50,977 bases of DNA, taken from positions 1 to 50,977 of the forward strand of contig CABKMN010000013.1 of the NCBI GenBank assembly GCA_902373525.1. The letters are read 5' to 3'. A model generated the notes under the pieces. The model saw only the letters and a program-made list of their open reading frames with translations, made no database searches and was not told the DNA's origin. Origin of the DNA: an uncultured Bilophila sp. GTDB taxonomy: Bacteria; Desulfobacterota; Desulfovibrionia; Desulfovibrionales; Desulfovibrionaceae. The number at the start of each line of letters is the position of its first letter. The first letter of the stretch is position 1. Of the stretch, positions 8,168-16,858 are shown in pieces. Both the position numbers and the translations under genes were made by a program.

Positions 8168-8467
8168 ATGCTTGCTATCCATCCCGGCGAAATCCTTCGC
8201 GAAGAATACATGGCCCCGCTCGGCTTGAGCGCGAATGCCCTTGCCATCGCCCTCGGCATCCCCGCCACACGGATTCATGAAATCCTGCACGAAAAGCGCG
8301 GCGTCAGCACGGATACCGCCATGCGTCTGGCCCGGTATTTCGGGACTGACATGGAGATGTGGATCAACTTGCAGGCGCAGTATGAAGCCTGCCTTCTGGA
8401 ACGAGAAAAGGGGCAGGAGTTCATGCGGATCATCCCGCACCAGGCCGTACAGACGTCAGTTCAGTAG
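8168..8467 (+). CDS. higA: HigA-family antitoxin
   Basis: This 99-aa HTH protein has the VapI/HigA signature: HPGEILREEYMAPLGLSANA, then LGIPATRIHEILHEKRGVS and TAMRLARYFGTDMEMWINLQ. It binds HigB and represses the operon. GGAGG 5 nt before ATG 8168 and an 8-bp gap from higB indicate co-translation. Confidence 0.95.
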   Translation: MLAIHPGEILREEYMAPLGLSANALAIALGIPATRIHEILHEKRGVSTDTAMRLARYFGTDMEMWINLQAQYEACLLEREKGQEFMRIIPHQAVQTSVQ

Positions 8468-8473
8468 CTACTC

Positions 8474-8519
8474 AACTGACGCCGTGCCCCAGATGGCACA
8501 ACAGGAACGTATTAAACGA
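8474..8519 (+). pseudogene. Remnant of an ASCH gene 3' end
   Basis: This 46-bp stretch just after higA matches 41 of 46 positions with 550-595, the end of the ASCH gene; all differences are transitions. Translated in the matching frame it gives LTPCPRWHNRNVLND, paralleling LTLCPGWHDRNVLDD. No upstream ASCH sequence remains, so it is a fragment left by recombination or deletion. Confidence 0.6.
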
Positions 8520-8563
8520 TATCCCCCTCCCCGGCGGTCCATACCGCTGGGGAGGGGGATATC
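8518..8563. terminator. Strong terminator between higA and the transporter gene
   Basis: A 20-bp stem includes GATATCCCCCTCCCC (8518-8532) with GGGGAGGGGGATATC (8549-8563) and an inner GCGG/CCGC, with one G-T pair and a 6-nt loop. It lies between convergent genes and can serve both. Confidence 0.75.
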
Positions 8564-8604
8564 GTCTTTCGCCCTTCCCGCTATGCCCTTACGAGCAGGA
8601 GCCG

Positions 8605-10068
8605 TTAAAGGAAGAGGTTGCCGACAATCACTACAACTGCGCTGGCAATGATGAGCGACAAGGCGATAAGGAACGGCGCCATTTTCCAGATGCTTCTGGT
8701 ATTGGCCCAGTCATTGCCATGGAGCATGGCCGCCGTGGAGCTTGCGGCAGGGGTAAGGAAGGCCAGACAGCAGGCGATGGTGATGAGAATGACGGGCATT
8801 TCGGACGACACCCCATTGGTCGAGCAGTAGGTATGCACCACCGGCATAAGGGCCACCGCAAGAGCCGTATTATTGATGAACTGCGTCATGATGACGGCTA
8901 CGATGCCCATGCAGAGTACGAATACCGTGCCGGACCCCGACCCGAACAGAGGCTGGAGCATTTCAAGCATGAACGCCGTAATGCCGCTTTTCGGATCGGA
9001 CAATGGACCCGCCAGAGGCAGCGTGAACGCGAGAATGAAGATGATGGGCCAAGCCACGCCCTCATTCACCATGACGCGCCACGGCAACAGGCTCTTTCCT
9101 CCGACCCGGATGGCGCACAGCAGTGCCACCAGCAGGATACACACGCCGGTGTTGCCGATTTTCTTGAAGAACACAGTCACGGCAAGGTCTTTGGGCAGGA
9201 ATCCGGGCAACATCATGAACAGGATGAGCGCGGCGAGAAACCCGAGAAGCAGCTTCTGGACGCCGGTCAGCGTAATGTCGGACTCCTTGACGATCTGCGT
9301 GATGTCAAGCGATTCGAGCTTGCTGACGTCGGGCCGGAACATGTACTTCCCCAAAACGATGAAAAGCAGCAGGCAGCAAAAGCATGTCGAAAGGGACGCG
9401 ATCATGTAGAGCGCGTAGTCCACGGATGTCCCCGACAGCTTTTCATAGGCGCTGATGGCCACGAGGGGCAGAGACTTGAACGGGATGAGCGACATGCCGA
9501 GCTGTGCGGCGAAGACCGTGCCGATGATCATCATCACGGGGTACCCGTCCCCCTTCCTGTAGCCGCAGATGTCGAACACCCCGTAAAGAAGGCTCCAGCC
9601 GATGACGGCGGCAGGCGTCGCGCTGGTCAGGCCGCCCAATATGGCGACGGCGAGCAACAGCGCAAAGGTAAGCCGCCACGGCTTGCGCATGACGCACCTG
9701 CGGCTGATGAACCAGAGGGAAATGTACTTCGCCAATCCGTAGCGGTCGAGCGTGGCGCTGAACACGAAGATGAACATCATCATGATGACGGTGGGATCGC
9801 CGAACCCCTTGTTGAGCAACGCCGTCGTGGGGATGACGTCGAGCAGCATGAGCGCGAGCAGGCCCACCATGCTGGGCCAGATGATGTCGATGCACACCCA
9901 TGCGTAGATGACGCCCAAAAAGACGCCGATGGTGTTCATGCCGAAAGGCGTCAACGGCTCAATAGGAGCCAGTTTCCCGAAAAGGAACGTGATGCAGAGA
10001 AAAACGGTTATATGGATGAGATAGCTCAGGCTTTCGGAACGTTGGGAACCGGCGGAGACGGATGCCAT
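8605..10068 (-). CDS. DASS-family (SLC13-type) anion:sodium symporter
   Basis: The 487-aa membrane protein has about 11-13 hydrophobic segments. The internal duplication of DASS carriers is visible: STLDRYGLAKYISLWFI and TSATPAAVIGW in the first half; MTQFINNTALAVALMPVV and LAFLTPAASSTAAMLHG in the second. The SNT-like motifs appear as TSAT and NNTA. Substrates in this family are di- or tricarboxylates or sulfate. Placement downstream of a flavoprotein/ferredoxin reductase and near a PrpR-type regulator suggests uptake of a carboxylate that the reductase uses. GGGAGG precedes ATG 10068. Confidence 0.85.
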   Translation of the reverse strand: MASVSAGSQRSESLSYLIHITVFLCITFLFGKLAPIEPLTPFGMNTIGVFLGVIYAWVCIDIIWPSMVGLLALMLLDVIPTTALLNKGFGDPTVIMMMFIFVFSATLDRYGLAKYISLWFISRRCVMRKPWRLTFALLLAVAILGGLTSATPAAVIGWSLLYGVFDICGYRKGDGYPVMMIIGTVFAAQLGMSLIPFKSLPLVAISAYEKLSGTSVDYALYMIASLSTCFCCLLLFIVLGKYMFRPDVSKLESLDITQIVKESDITLTGVQKLLLGFLAALILFMMLPGFLPKDLAVTVFFKKIGNTGVCILLVALLCAIRVGGKSLLPWRVMVNEGVAWPIIFILAFTLPLAGPLSDPKSGITAFMLEMLQPLFGSGSGTVFVLCMGIVAVIMTQFINNTALAVALMPVVHTYCSTNGVSSEMPVILITIACCLAFLTPAASSTAAMLHGNDWANTRSIWKMAPFLIALSLIIASAVVVIVGNLFL

Positions 10069-10088
10069 ACTGACCTCCCACAGGTTGC

Positions 10089-10114
10089 GGGCAAGGGGCC
10101 GCGACCCCTTGCCC
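10089..10114. terminator. Intercistronic hairpin
   Basis: GGGCAAGGGG (10089-10098) pairs with CCCCTTGCCC (10105-10114). The T-run lies on the + side, not after the hairpin in the operon direction, so for the leftward operon it is more likely an RNA processing or stability element between ferredoxin and transporter than a full terminator. Confidence 0.5.
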
Positions 10115-10123
10115 GTTTCTTTT

Positions 10124-10336
10124 TTAGTAAGGACTGGGCGTCGCCCGCCCCCGCTCGGTATCCACGGTGATTGCGCGCTTCGGGCAATAAATGATGCAGA
10201 GAAAGCACGACTGGCAGTCTTCGCGATAGACGATTTCGGGCGTGGCCTCTCCTTCGCGCAGGACGTCGAGAGGGCAGATTTTCACACACTTACCGCAATT
10301 GACGCAACGTTGGGCGTCGATGGAAACGATGGGCAT
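10124..10336 (-). CDS. Two-[4Fe-4S] ferredoxin subunit
   Basis: This 70-aa protein has two clusters: Cys 11, 14, 17, 21 (CVNCGKCVKICP) and Cys 41, 44, 47, 51 (CQSCFLCIIYCP). No signal peptide is seen. It is encoded 47 bp downstream of the FAD subunit and probably passes electrons to it, as small ferredoxin partners of APS-reductase-like flavoproteins do. CGGAG precedes ATG 10336. Confidence 0.9.
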   Translation of the reverse strand: MPIVSIDAQRCVNCGKCVKICPLDVLREGEATPEIVYREDCQSCFLCIIYCPKRAITVDTERGRATPSPY

Positions 10337-10383
10337 ATGTACTCCGGTCTATTCTTGCCGAGAATGAAAAGGGTATCCGGGCC

Positions 10384-12069
10384 TTAACGAGGGAGAACAT
10401 CCAGTCCGTAGCGCTGGAATTTTTCAAACGGAATGGGTTCGGCTTCGACCACGATCTCGCCGCCCTTGAGGCTCGACTTGAGCCAGACGTTCCAGTGGTC
10501 GCCGTCGATTTCCGCATAATCTTCGCGGAAGTGGGAGCCGCGGCTTTCCTTTCTCTGGAGCGCGCTGACGAAAGTCAGACGGGCCGTCGAGAGCATGCCG
10601 TGCAGTTCGTGGTAAAGCATGAGTTCGTGCGTGTCGCGCACGGCCACGTCGGCTTCCACTTCACGCTCGATTTCGTCCAGACCGGCCAAGGCTTCCTTCA
10701 GGCTCTCTTCCGAGCGGATGATGTTGTATTTCGCGGGAATGGTCAGCGACTGGATGCGGTAGATGGCGTCTCCGACGCTCATGGTCCCCTTGTGGCCGAG
10801 TTTCGCGAACGTCTTTTCCTTCAGGGCGGCAATCTGCGCTTCGTCCACGGGGAGCCTCCTGCCTTCGCAAGCCCTGGCCGCGCCTCTTCCGGCGTTCCAG
10901 CCCGTCACGAGAGCCCACCCCAGATTGATGCCGCCGGGGCCGGCAATCGCGCCCATGACAAGCCCCTGATTGGCCATGTCGCCCGCCGCGAACAGGCCGG
11001 GAATGGTGGTGTCGCAGTCGAAGGACTTCAGGGTGAGCCCGGCGCCGCAACTGGTGGACCCCATGAAACCGGGAATCCACTCCACGGGCTCCACGAACGG
11101 ATCAACGCCCTTGCTGGCGCAGGCTTCGAAGAACATGGGAAGCATTCTCCGGCTCAGCTCCTTGTCTTCCTCGCTCATCCCCTTGAGGTCGAAACGGATG
11201 GGGCCGCGCCCCGCTCTCACTTCCTGCGTCATGGCTCGGACGAGGATGTGCAGCATGGCCCCTTCCCCGTTCACCGCGTCGTACTTGTGCATGAAGGTTT
11301 CGCCCAGCGCATTGGTGAAGCGGCCTCCCAGACACTGGAACCGGCTCATGCCGCAGATGTCGAAGTCCTTGGCCGTGGCGTTGTAGGTGTTGGCAAATTC
11401 CATGTTGGTAAATTCCGCCCCCACGCGGAGGGCCATGTCGTTGCCTTCCCCGGACACCATGTCCTGCCCGTGATACTGCCCCTTGAAGCTGCACGCGCCC
11501 GTTGAGAGCACGGTGTTTTGAGCTTCGAAGACATAAAACTGCCCCGTGCGGACGTTGAAGCCCGTGGCTCCGGCCACCTGACCGTTCGAAGTCAGGAGTT
11601 CCGTGATCATCACGCGGTCGACGATGGTCACGCCGAGCTTTTCCAGAATGCCGCGGAGCTTTTTCTGCATCTTGTATCCGGGGAAGACCACGGCTTCATG
11701 GTGCCCCCGGCCCGGCTTGCGCTTGAAGCGCCCCTGCGCGTCCTTTTCGAATTCCATGCCCCACGAGTCGAGCATCAGGATCAGTTCATGCACGTTCTTG
11801 CCGTACCACTCCAGCCATTCGGGATCGAACATGCTGTCGCCGGCCTTGTTGTACCGCTCCAGCCATTCGTGCATGTCATCCTGTTCGGGGTCGTAATAGA
11901 GGATGTCGCCGGCGGCGAAGGTGCTTTCTCCACTGGTACCGACCCATGCCTTATCGGCGAGGATGACGCTGCGCCCCTCCCTGACCGCCGCCACGGCACC
12001 CATGCACCCGGCCAGGCCTCCGCCGAGAATCAAAACGTCCGCGCTCAGTCTTTCCGTTTTGGGGATCAT
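10384..12069 (-). CDS. FAD-dependent fumarate reductase / APS reductase-like flavoprotein
   Basis: The 561-aa protein has an N-terminal Rossmann FAD motif (DVLILGGGLAGCMGAVAA), an FAD-loop segment (VGTSGESTFAAGD), a second FAD region (GLFAAGDMANQGLVMGAIAG) and a C-terminal helical domain typical of succinate/fumarate/aspartate-oxidase/AprA flavoproteins. No Tat or Sec signal is seen, so it is cytoplasmic. With the ferredoxin and transporter it probably reduces an imported unsaturated carboxylate or related anion; the substrate is not readable from sequence. AAGGAGG precedes ATG 12069. It is preceded by a sigma54-type promoter facing the divergent activator. Confidence 0.85.
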   Translation of the reverse strand: MIPKTERLSADVLILGGGLAGCMGAVAAVREGRSVILADKAWVGTSGESTFAAGDILYYDPEQDDMHEWLERYNKAGDSMFDPEWLEWYGKNVHELILMLDSWGMEFEKDAQGRFKRKPGRGHHEAVVFPGYKMQKKLRGILEKLGVTIVDRVMITELLTSNGQVAGATGFNVRTGQFYVFEAQNTVLSTGACSFKGQYHGQDMVSGEGNDMALRVGAEFTNMEFANTYNATAKDFDICGMSRFQCLGGRFTNALGETFMHKYDAVNGEGAMLHILVRAMTQEVRAGRGPIRFDLKGMSEEDKELSRRMLPMFFEACASKGVDPFVEPVEWIPGFMGSTSCGAGLTLKSFDCDTTIPGLFAAGDMANQGLVMGAIAGPGGINLGWALVTGWNAGRGAARACEGRRLPVDEAQIAALKEKTFAKLGHKGTMSVGDAIYRIQSLTIPAKYNIIRSEESLKEALAGLDEIEREVEADVAVRDTHELMLYHELHGMLSTARLTFVSALQRKESRGSHFREDYAEIDGDHWNVWLKSSLKGGEIVVEAEPIPFEKFQRYGLDVLPR

Positions 12070-12116
12070 AAAGCCTCCTTAAGAATTTGTGCGAAAAAGG
12101 ACTTTATGCCCCTTAC

Positions 12117-12132
12117 AGCAAGGACCGTGCTA
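12117..12132 (-). promoter_or_regulatory. Sigma54 (-24/-12) promoter of the reductase operon
   Basis: The minus strand reads TAGCACGGTCCTTGCT, matching TGGCACG-N4-TTGCW with one mismatch and exact spacing. It lies about 50 bp before the flavoprotein start and faces a divergent gene for a sigma54-dependent activator. Confidence 0.85.
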
Positions 12133-12164
12133 AAACAAATAATATATTGATATTATTTGTTTTA
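12131..12164. promoter_or_regulatory. Perfect 15-bp inverted repeat abutting the sigma54 promoter
   Basis: TAAAACAAATAATAT (12131-12145) is repeated inverted at 12150-12164 with a 4-bp loop. It is very AT-rich in a GC-rich genome and overlaps the -24 box edge by 2 bp. It could be an operator, an IHF-bendable region or the regulator's own autoregulatory site. Further upstream (12205-12245) two similar TGACACA elements may be enhancer half-sites. Confidence 0.7.
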
Positions 12165-12275
12165 TACCATTATACGAAAAACAATGGTTCCTCTTTGGGT
12201 TGCATATTGACACAAAATGTCTCACACTGGTGACACATATTTGAAACATTTGTTCCGTCTTCCCCCGGAGGGGCC

Positions 12276-14174
12276 ATGAAAGACATTCTCGTTCTTGTGA
12301 CGCTCCAGTCCCTGATGTGCGCCATACAAAAGAGCATCGCGGAAGAAGAACTGAGCCGCGTCGACGTCCGGTACTGCAAGAATCTGAACGGCATTATGGA
12401 GTTTATTGATAAAAAAATCTCAAACTCCATTGAAATCATCATCACCACGCCCGGACCGTCCTTTTTCATCTCGCGGCTCCTCAAAAGGAAACTTCCCATC
12501 CTCTCTCTGGAGTACAACAATATTGACATCATCAAGGCGTTGCAGCTGGCCCTTTCGGTCTGCCCCGGCAACGTCGCCTTCGGGCACTATCTCCAAGAAA
12601 CCCCATGGCTCGACGATATCCGGGAAATGACTGGGCAGGGCTTTGACAACTTTCTCTTCGGCAATGATGACGGCACCAACATCCGCACGCTCAAAAAGCT
12701 GCAGGCACGCGGGATACGCGCCATCGTAGGCGGCGGATACATCTGCAACATCGCGCAGGAACGAGGACTGTTCGCCTTCCCGGTCGAAGTGAACAGGTTC
12801 ACCATAAAGGAAACCATCCGTAAGGCGTTCTCCATCGCCGACACCCAGAAGGACGCGCGGTACTCGCAGAAAAACATGGACATTATCCTGAGTAATCAGG
12901 CCGAAGCGGTCATTACGGTCGATCAGGACAACGAAATACATTTCTTCAACAAAAGCGCCGAAAAACTTTTCGCCGTATCGGGCGCAAGCGTCATCGGCAA
13001 GCATTCGGTGAAGGTATTCCCCCAAAATGCGTTCGAATCCGTACTGAGACATGGGGAATCCATAGACACCTCCCCCCACACGGTGCACGGCGTCGACATC
13101 GTGGGGAACTACAGACCGGTTTTCGACAACGGCAGCGTCATCGGAGCCGTCGGTACCTTCAGCACCGTGACGGACATCCAGAAAAAAGATGAATTCATCC
13201 GAAAATACTATGCCCCTCAGACGGCGCAGGCCAAACACTCCTTTGACGATTTTTACGGCAGCGACGGTCCGTTTCAGGAATTGCTGGAGCGCGCCCGCTG
13301 TTTTGCCCGCACGGACGAAACCATCCTGATTACGGGCGAAAGCGGCACCGGCAAGGAAGTGATGGCCGGGAGCATCCACAATGCGAGCCGGAGGCGTTCC
13401 AAACCGTTTCTCTCCATCAACAGCGCTGCGATCCCGGCGACGCTCATGGAGAGCGAGCTGTTCGGCTACGAACCCGGCGCATTCACCGGCGGCAAGAAAA
13501 ACGGTTCGCCGGGCATGTTCGAGTTCGCCCACGGAGGCACGCTCTTTCTCGACGAAATAGGGGAAATGCCCCTCGACCTTCAATCCAAACTGCTCAGGGT
13601 CATTCAGGAAAAGGAAGTCCGACGTATCGGGGCGTCGCGGGTCATCCCCGTGGATGTGCGCATCATCGCCGCGACCAACAAAAACCTGAACGCCGAGGCC
13701 GCCGCCAACCGCTTTCGGGCGGACCTGTACTACAGGCTGAACATCCTGCACCTGCACATGCCGCCGCTGAGAGAGTACGCGGAAGGTGCGGGAGAGATAG
13801 CGGAAAAGATACTGCGAAAACTCAATCCGGAACCCGATCAGGCCAGTACCGATCATCTCCACGCCCTGTTGGCGAAAGTCGATTCGTACCGATGGCCGGG
13901 GAACCTGCGCGAACTGGAAAACATCGTCCGGCGTTATCTTGCGCTCCGCCCCTATCTTTCTCGCAACATCAAACTCAGCGATATCTTTGAATCCTCTGAA
14001 TGGGAAGAAGCCCCCTGTATCCCCTCCGACCCGGAACATACGGACGCGTTTCAAAAACTGCTCGCCACCTATTACCGTTTGGGCTGCAACAAGACGCTAA
14101 CGGCGCAGGAACTCGGCATTTCCCGTTCGACTCTGTGGAGAAAGCTGAAACAGGCGAAGGTTTCGCCTCGTTGA
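12276..14174 (+). CDS. PrpR-type sigma54-dependent transcriptional activator
   Basis: This 632-aa protein has four parts. A PrpR-N sensory domain (about 1-195) includes the HYLQETPWLDDI and GYICNIAQERGL segments. A PAS domain follows (about 200-305; ILSNQAEAVITVDQDNEIHF). The AAA+ domain has Walker A GESGTGKE (about 353), the sigma54 loop and Walker B LFLDEIGEM. A Fis-type HTH (LTAQELGISRSTLWRKLK) ends it. The sigma54-contact loop reads GAFTGG instead of GAFTGA. GGAGG precedes ATG 12276. It is divergent from the flavoprotein operon, whose -24/-12 promoter it most likely activates on sensing a carboxylate-type ligand. Confidence 0.93.
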   Translation: MKDILVLVTLQSLMCAIQKSIAEEELSRVDVRYCKNLNGIMEFIDKKISNSIEIIITTPGPSFFISRLLKRKLPILSLEYNNIDIIKALQLALSVCPGNVAFGHYLQETPWLDDIREMTGQGFDNFLFGNDDGTNIRTLKKLQARGIRAIVGGGYICNIAQERGLFAFPVEVNRFTIKETIRKAFSIADTQKDARYSQKNMDIILSNQAEAVITVDQDNEIHFFNKSAEKLFAVSGASVIGKHSVKVFPQNAFESVLRHGESIDTSPHTVHGVDIVGNYRPVFDNGSVIGAVGTFSTVTDIQKKDEFIRKYYAPQTAQAKHSFDDFYGSDGPFQELLERARCFARTDETILITGESGTGKEVMAGSIHNASRRRSKPFLSINSAAIPATLMESELFGYEPGAFTGGKKNGSPGMFEFAHGGTLFLDEIGEMPLDLQSKLLRVIQEKEVRRIGASRVIPVDVRIIAATNKNLNAEAAANRFRADLYYRLNILHLHMPPLREYAEGAGEIAEKILRKLNPEPDQASTDHLHALLAKVDSYRWPGNLRELENIVRRYLALRPYLSRNIKLSDIFESSEWEEAPCIPSDPEHTDAFQKLLATYYRLGCNKTLTAQELGISRSTLWRKLKQAKVSPR

Positions 14175-14210
14175 ATAGCTCCGAGTCACATCAAAGAAGT
14201 ACAACGCGCA

Positions 14211-15455
14211 TCAGGAAGGAACCTCTTGGGCTTTCTTCACCGTCGCCTCGCCCACATCATACGACTCGCTGTACTTCGCCTCGATCCCGTCCTCCTTCGC
14301 TCCAAGCCACCGGGCGGCGAGCTTCCAGCAGAGGGCTTCCGCGCTGCCGCTGCGCCGGGCGAAGCTGGCAAGCTGCGTGTCGAGCTGCGTCTTGTCGATG
14401 GCCTTGGACTCGGCGGACTCGCCCACCGCGGACTGCGGGCGGACCATGCGGAGGGCGATTTCCCGCACGCTGGCCTCGTCGCGGGCAAGGGCTTCTGCCT
14501 GCGCCTGAAACGCGGTGCCCGACGGCTCCACATACTGCGCGGTGATGCCGCCCGCTTCCGTACTCATGAGGGCGTTGGAGCTGGCGACCACGAACGTGTC
14601 CCAATATTCCTGACTCACGCCGCCCACGTTGAGCAGGGGGACGGCCCGGTCGAACAGCATTTTGTCGAGTTCGGAGTCCCGCCTGTAGATGCGCAGGATC
14701 AGGGACAGCACGTCGTCCGTGACGGGAAGCCCGGTCATGGGCGAGGTCGGCTCGAACAGGAACGGCACCAACGGCACGGAACCGAGCCCATGCTTCCCCT
14801 CTCCATGCTCATCCAGCGCGAACACCGTGTTTTCCCGCTCACGCACGGGGCGGCGGTAGCGCGTCCACCCTTCCCGCGTCCAGACTGTCAGGGTTTCGGA
14901 GCGCTCCGGCGCGGCGAAGGGCGCGGGCCGCATCAATTCCATGCCGTGGACGACCGCCCATGCGAGGCCGCGTTCGTCCAGCCCCCAGTCCCACACGTCG
15001 TCAGGATCAACGGACGTGAAGTACGGCACGGCTCGGCGTCCGCTGGCCCTGTCTTCGGCCACGGTTTCCGCTCGCTGCCGCTCCATGTCCACAATGACGA
15101 AGCGCGCCCCGCCTGCCGCCGCGAGCCGGGTCACGTCCGCGAAAAAGGCGTCGGCGGTCATGCCGAGCCTGTCCGCATCCCTCTCGACCGGGCGGAGGAC
15201 GTCCGGCAGAAGACGGGCGGGACGCCCCTCGTTGATAAAGCTGGCGAAGACGTCCACGACGGGGGCCGCAAAGTTGCGGTAGGTGGCCCGACCGGACCGG
15301 ATTTCGTATTGTTTGTTCGACTCGTAGGGATGGCGCGTCAGATAGGCGAGGTTCCCCTCTACCCGCTCCCCGCCCTCGTAAAGGTCCATCGCCTTCCTAC
15401 GCTTTGTAAAGGCGGCGGCGTACAGCGGGTGCTTCTGCTCGTAGATGCTATCCAT
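14211..15455 (-). CDS. Phage portal protein
   Basis: The 414-aa protein lies 11 bp downstream of the large terminase gene, the standard portal position. It has an N-terminal helical region (HPLYAAAFTKRRKAMDLYEGG), a YFTSVDPDDVWDWG strand motif common in DUF4055-type portals, and a C-terminal helix region ending in charged residues. It forms the dodecameric DNA gate. Its expected neighbour, the scaffold gene, is displaced 6.5 kb by cargo. Confidence 0.75.
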   Translation of the reverse strand: MDSIYEQKHPLYAAAFTKRRKAMDLYEGGERVEGNLAYLTRHPYESNKQYEIRSGRATYRNFAAPVVDVFASFINEGRPARLLPDVLRPVERDADRLGMTADAFFADVTRLAAAGGARFVIVDMERQRAETVAEDRASGRRAVPYFTSVDPDDVWDWGLDERGLAWAVVHGMELMRPAPFAAPERSETLTVWTREGWTRYRRPVRERENTVFALDEHGEGKHGLGSVPLVPFLFEPTSPMTGLPVTDDVLSLILRIYRRDSELDKMLFDRAVPLLNVGGVSQEYWDTFVVASSNALMSTEAGGITAQYVEPSGTAFQAQAEALARDEASVREIALRMVRPQSAVGESAESKAIDKTQLDTQLASFARRSGSAEALCWKLAARWLGAKEDGIEAKYSESYDVGEATVKKAQEVPS

Positions 15456-15466
15456 CGGGACTCTCC

Positions 15467-16858
15467 TTATCCGTGCGAACTTCCGAAGAAGACCTCGCGT
15501 TTCTTAAACATTATGGCATACCTGCATTCGTCTATCGCGTGATCCTCAAATTCCGTGTCGATGTCGTCCGGGACGTGCTCGTCACGCGGCGCGGCGGGCA
15601 GGGTCCGAATCAGTTCGGTGCAGGTGTTGAAGGCGTAGAGCATGGGGGCCTCGCCCTCGGCCCAAATCCGCTCGCGCATCTGCTGCCAGCCGGTGACGCG
15701 GGAATTATCCGCCCGCACCCACCGGACGCCCTCGGACGCCATATTGTCCGCGATGCTCGGGCCGTCCGTGCTGGCGTAGATCGCCGGGTCCGCCGGGCCG
15801 GGCTGGACGGTGACGCCCATACGCTCCCGCATGGACGTTTCCCGCTTGAGGATGCCCTTCGCCACTTCCCGGCTGGACATGCGGAGCCCTTCGTTGGGGA
15901 CGACGCGCCCGGCGTTGTCGCGTTTGGCTCCATACCACTCGGCAAAGCGTATCAACGCCCCGCGCGGGTAGAATACGCCGTCCGGCGCGGCGGTTCCGTC
16001 CGCAATGGTCCACCAGCCCACGGAGAAGGGATGTGAACTGCCCCAGTCGAACGACCGGAAGCAGTACCAACCCTTTGGGACGGCAAAAGGCTTGATGACG
16101 TTGCGGTCGGTAGTCCACACATCCCCGAAGAACGCCCCGGCAACCACGTTCCAGTCGCCGTTGAGCCACGCCCGGCGCAGGTTGTCGTCGGTGATGGATT
16201 CCAGACGGCGCAGGTATTCCGGGTCCGCCTTGATGAGATCGCGGTTGTCGTAGATGGTGGCCGGAATGAAGACCCGCCTGCTGCCTGCGGCGTCCGCAAT
16301 GGGAGTGAGCGGCGGGGCCGGATCGATGAAATACCGCTTCACCCACAAATGCCCGACGCCGAGCGGGTTGGCGGTGCAGCGCATGAGCTTGGGCACGTCC
16401 GGGTTGCTGGAACGACAGAAGCCCTTGGCCTTTTCGTAGACGTCCATGCCCGCCTGGTTGCAGATTTCGTCGAAGCCGACGAACGGGTATTCGTGGCCCT
16501 GATAGTTCTCCATATCCGCCGCCCGCCTGGCGTGGCGGAACCGGAGCGTTTCTCCGCCCGGGAAGGTCCACGTCACAGCGGACGCCCGGAACCGCGCGCC
16601 CGGTACGATGGACGGGAAGAACCGTTCCGACTTGTAGACGATCTCCTCAAGCTGCTTGTAGGTGTGCCGGAAGATGATGCCCTTCCAGAATGGGCCGAGC
16701 CCCTTGCCCACGAACTGAAGGTAGGCCATCAGCAGGGAGTCCGTCTTTCCGGGGCCGCGCGCGCCGCCGAACAGAACTTCGGTGAAGGGGCAGGACAGGA
16801 ACAGAGCCTGCGGGCGGGAGTTGGGCCGCCAGATTACCGGGAGGCCGCGGCTGTCCAT
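15467..16858 (-). CDS. terL: Terminase large subunit
   Basis: This 463-aa ATPase-nuclease has Walker A GGARGPGKT (31-39), Walker B FVGFDE (D130, E131) and coupling residues in RCTANPLG. The C-terminal RNase H-like nuclease half starts at SFDWGSSHPFSVGWW and ends with acidic EFEDHAIDECRY. It packages DNA through the portal. The start overlaps the small-subunit gene by 25 bp. Confidence 0.95.
   Translation of the reverse strand: MDSRGLPVIWRPNSRPQALFLSCPFTEVLFGGARGPGKTDSLLMAYLQFVGKGLGPFWKGIIFRHTYKQLEEIVYKSERFFPSIVPGARFRASAVTWTFPGGETLRFRHARRAADMENYQGHEYPFVGFDEICNQAGMDVYEKAKGFCRSSNPDVPKLMRCTANPLGVGHLWVKRYFIDPAPPLTPIADAAGSRRVFIPATIYDNRDLIKADPEYLRRLESITDDNLRRAWLNGDWNVVAGAFFGDVWTTDRNVIKPFAVPKGWYCFRSFDWGSSHPFSVGWWTIADGTAAPDGVFYPRGALIRFAEWYGAKRDNAGRVVPNEGLRMSSREVAKGILKRETSMRERMGVTVQPGPADPAIYASTDGPSIADNMASEGVRWVRADNSRVTGWQQMRERIWAEGEAPMLYAFNTCTELIRTLPAAPRDEHVPDDIDTEFEDHAIDECRYAIMFKKREVFFGSSHG

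Noticed and set aside
8719..10170. Long + strand ORF opposite the DASS gene
   Set aside because: Antisense shadow: rich in His/Arg/Asp with no domain, while the minus frame is a clear transporter.
12420..14054. Long minus ORF opposite the sigma54 activator
   Set aside because: Antisense shadow of a well-defined activator; high-GC sequence keeps several frames open.
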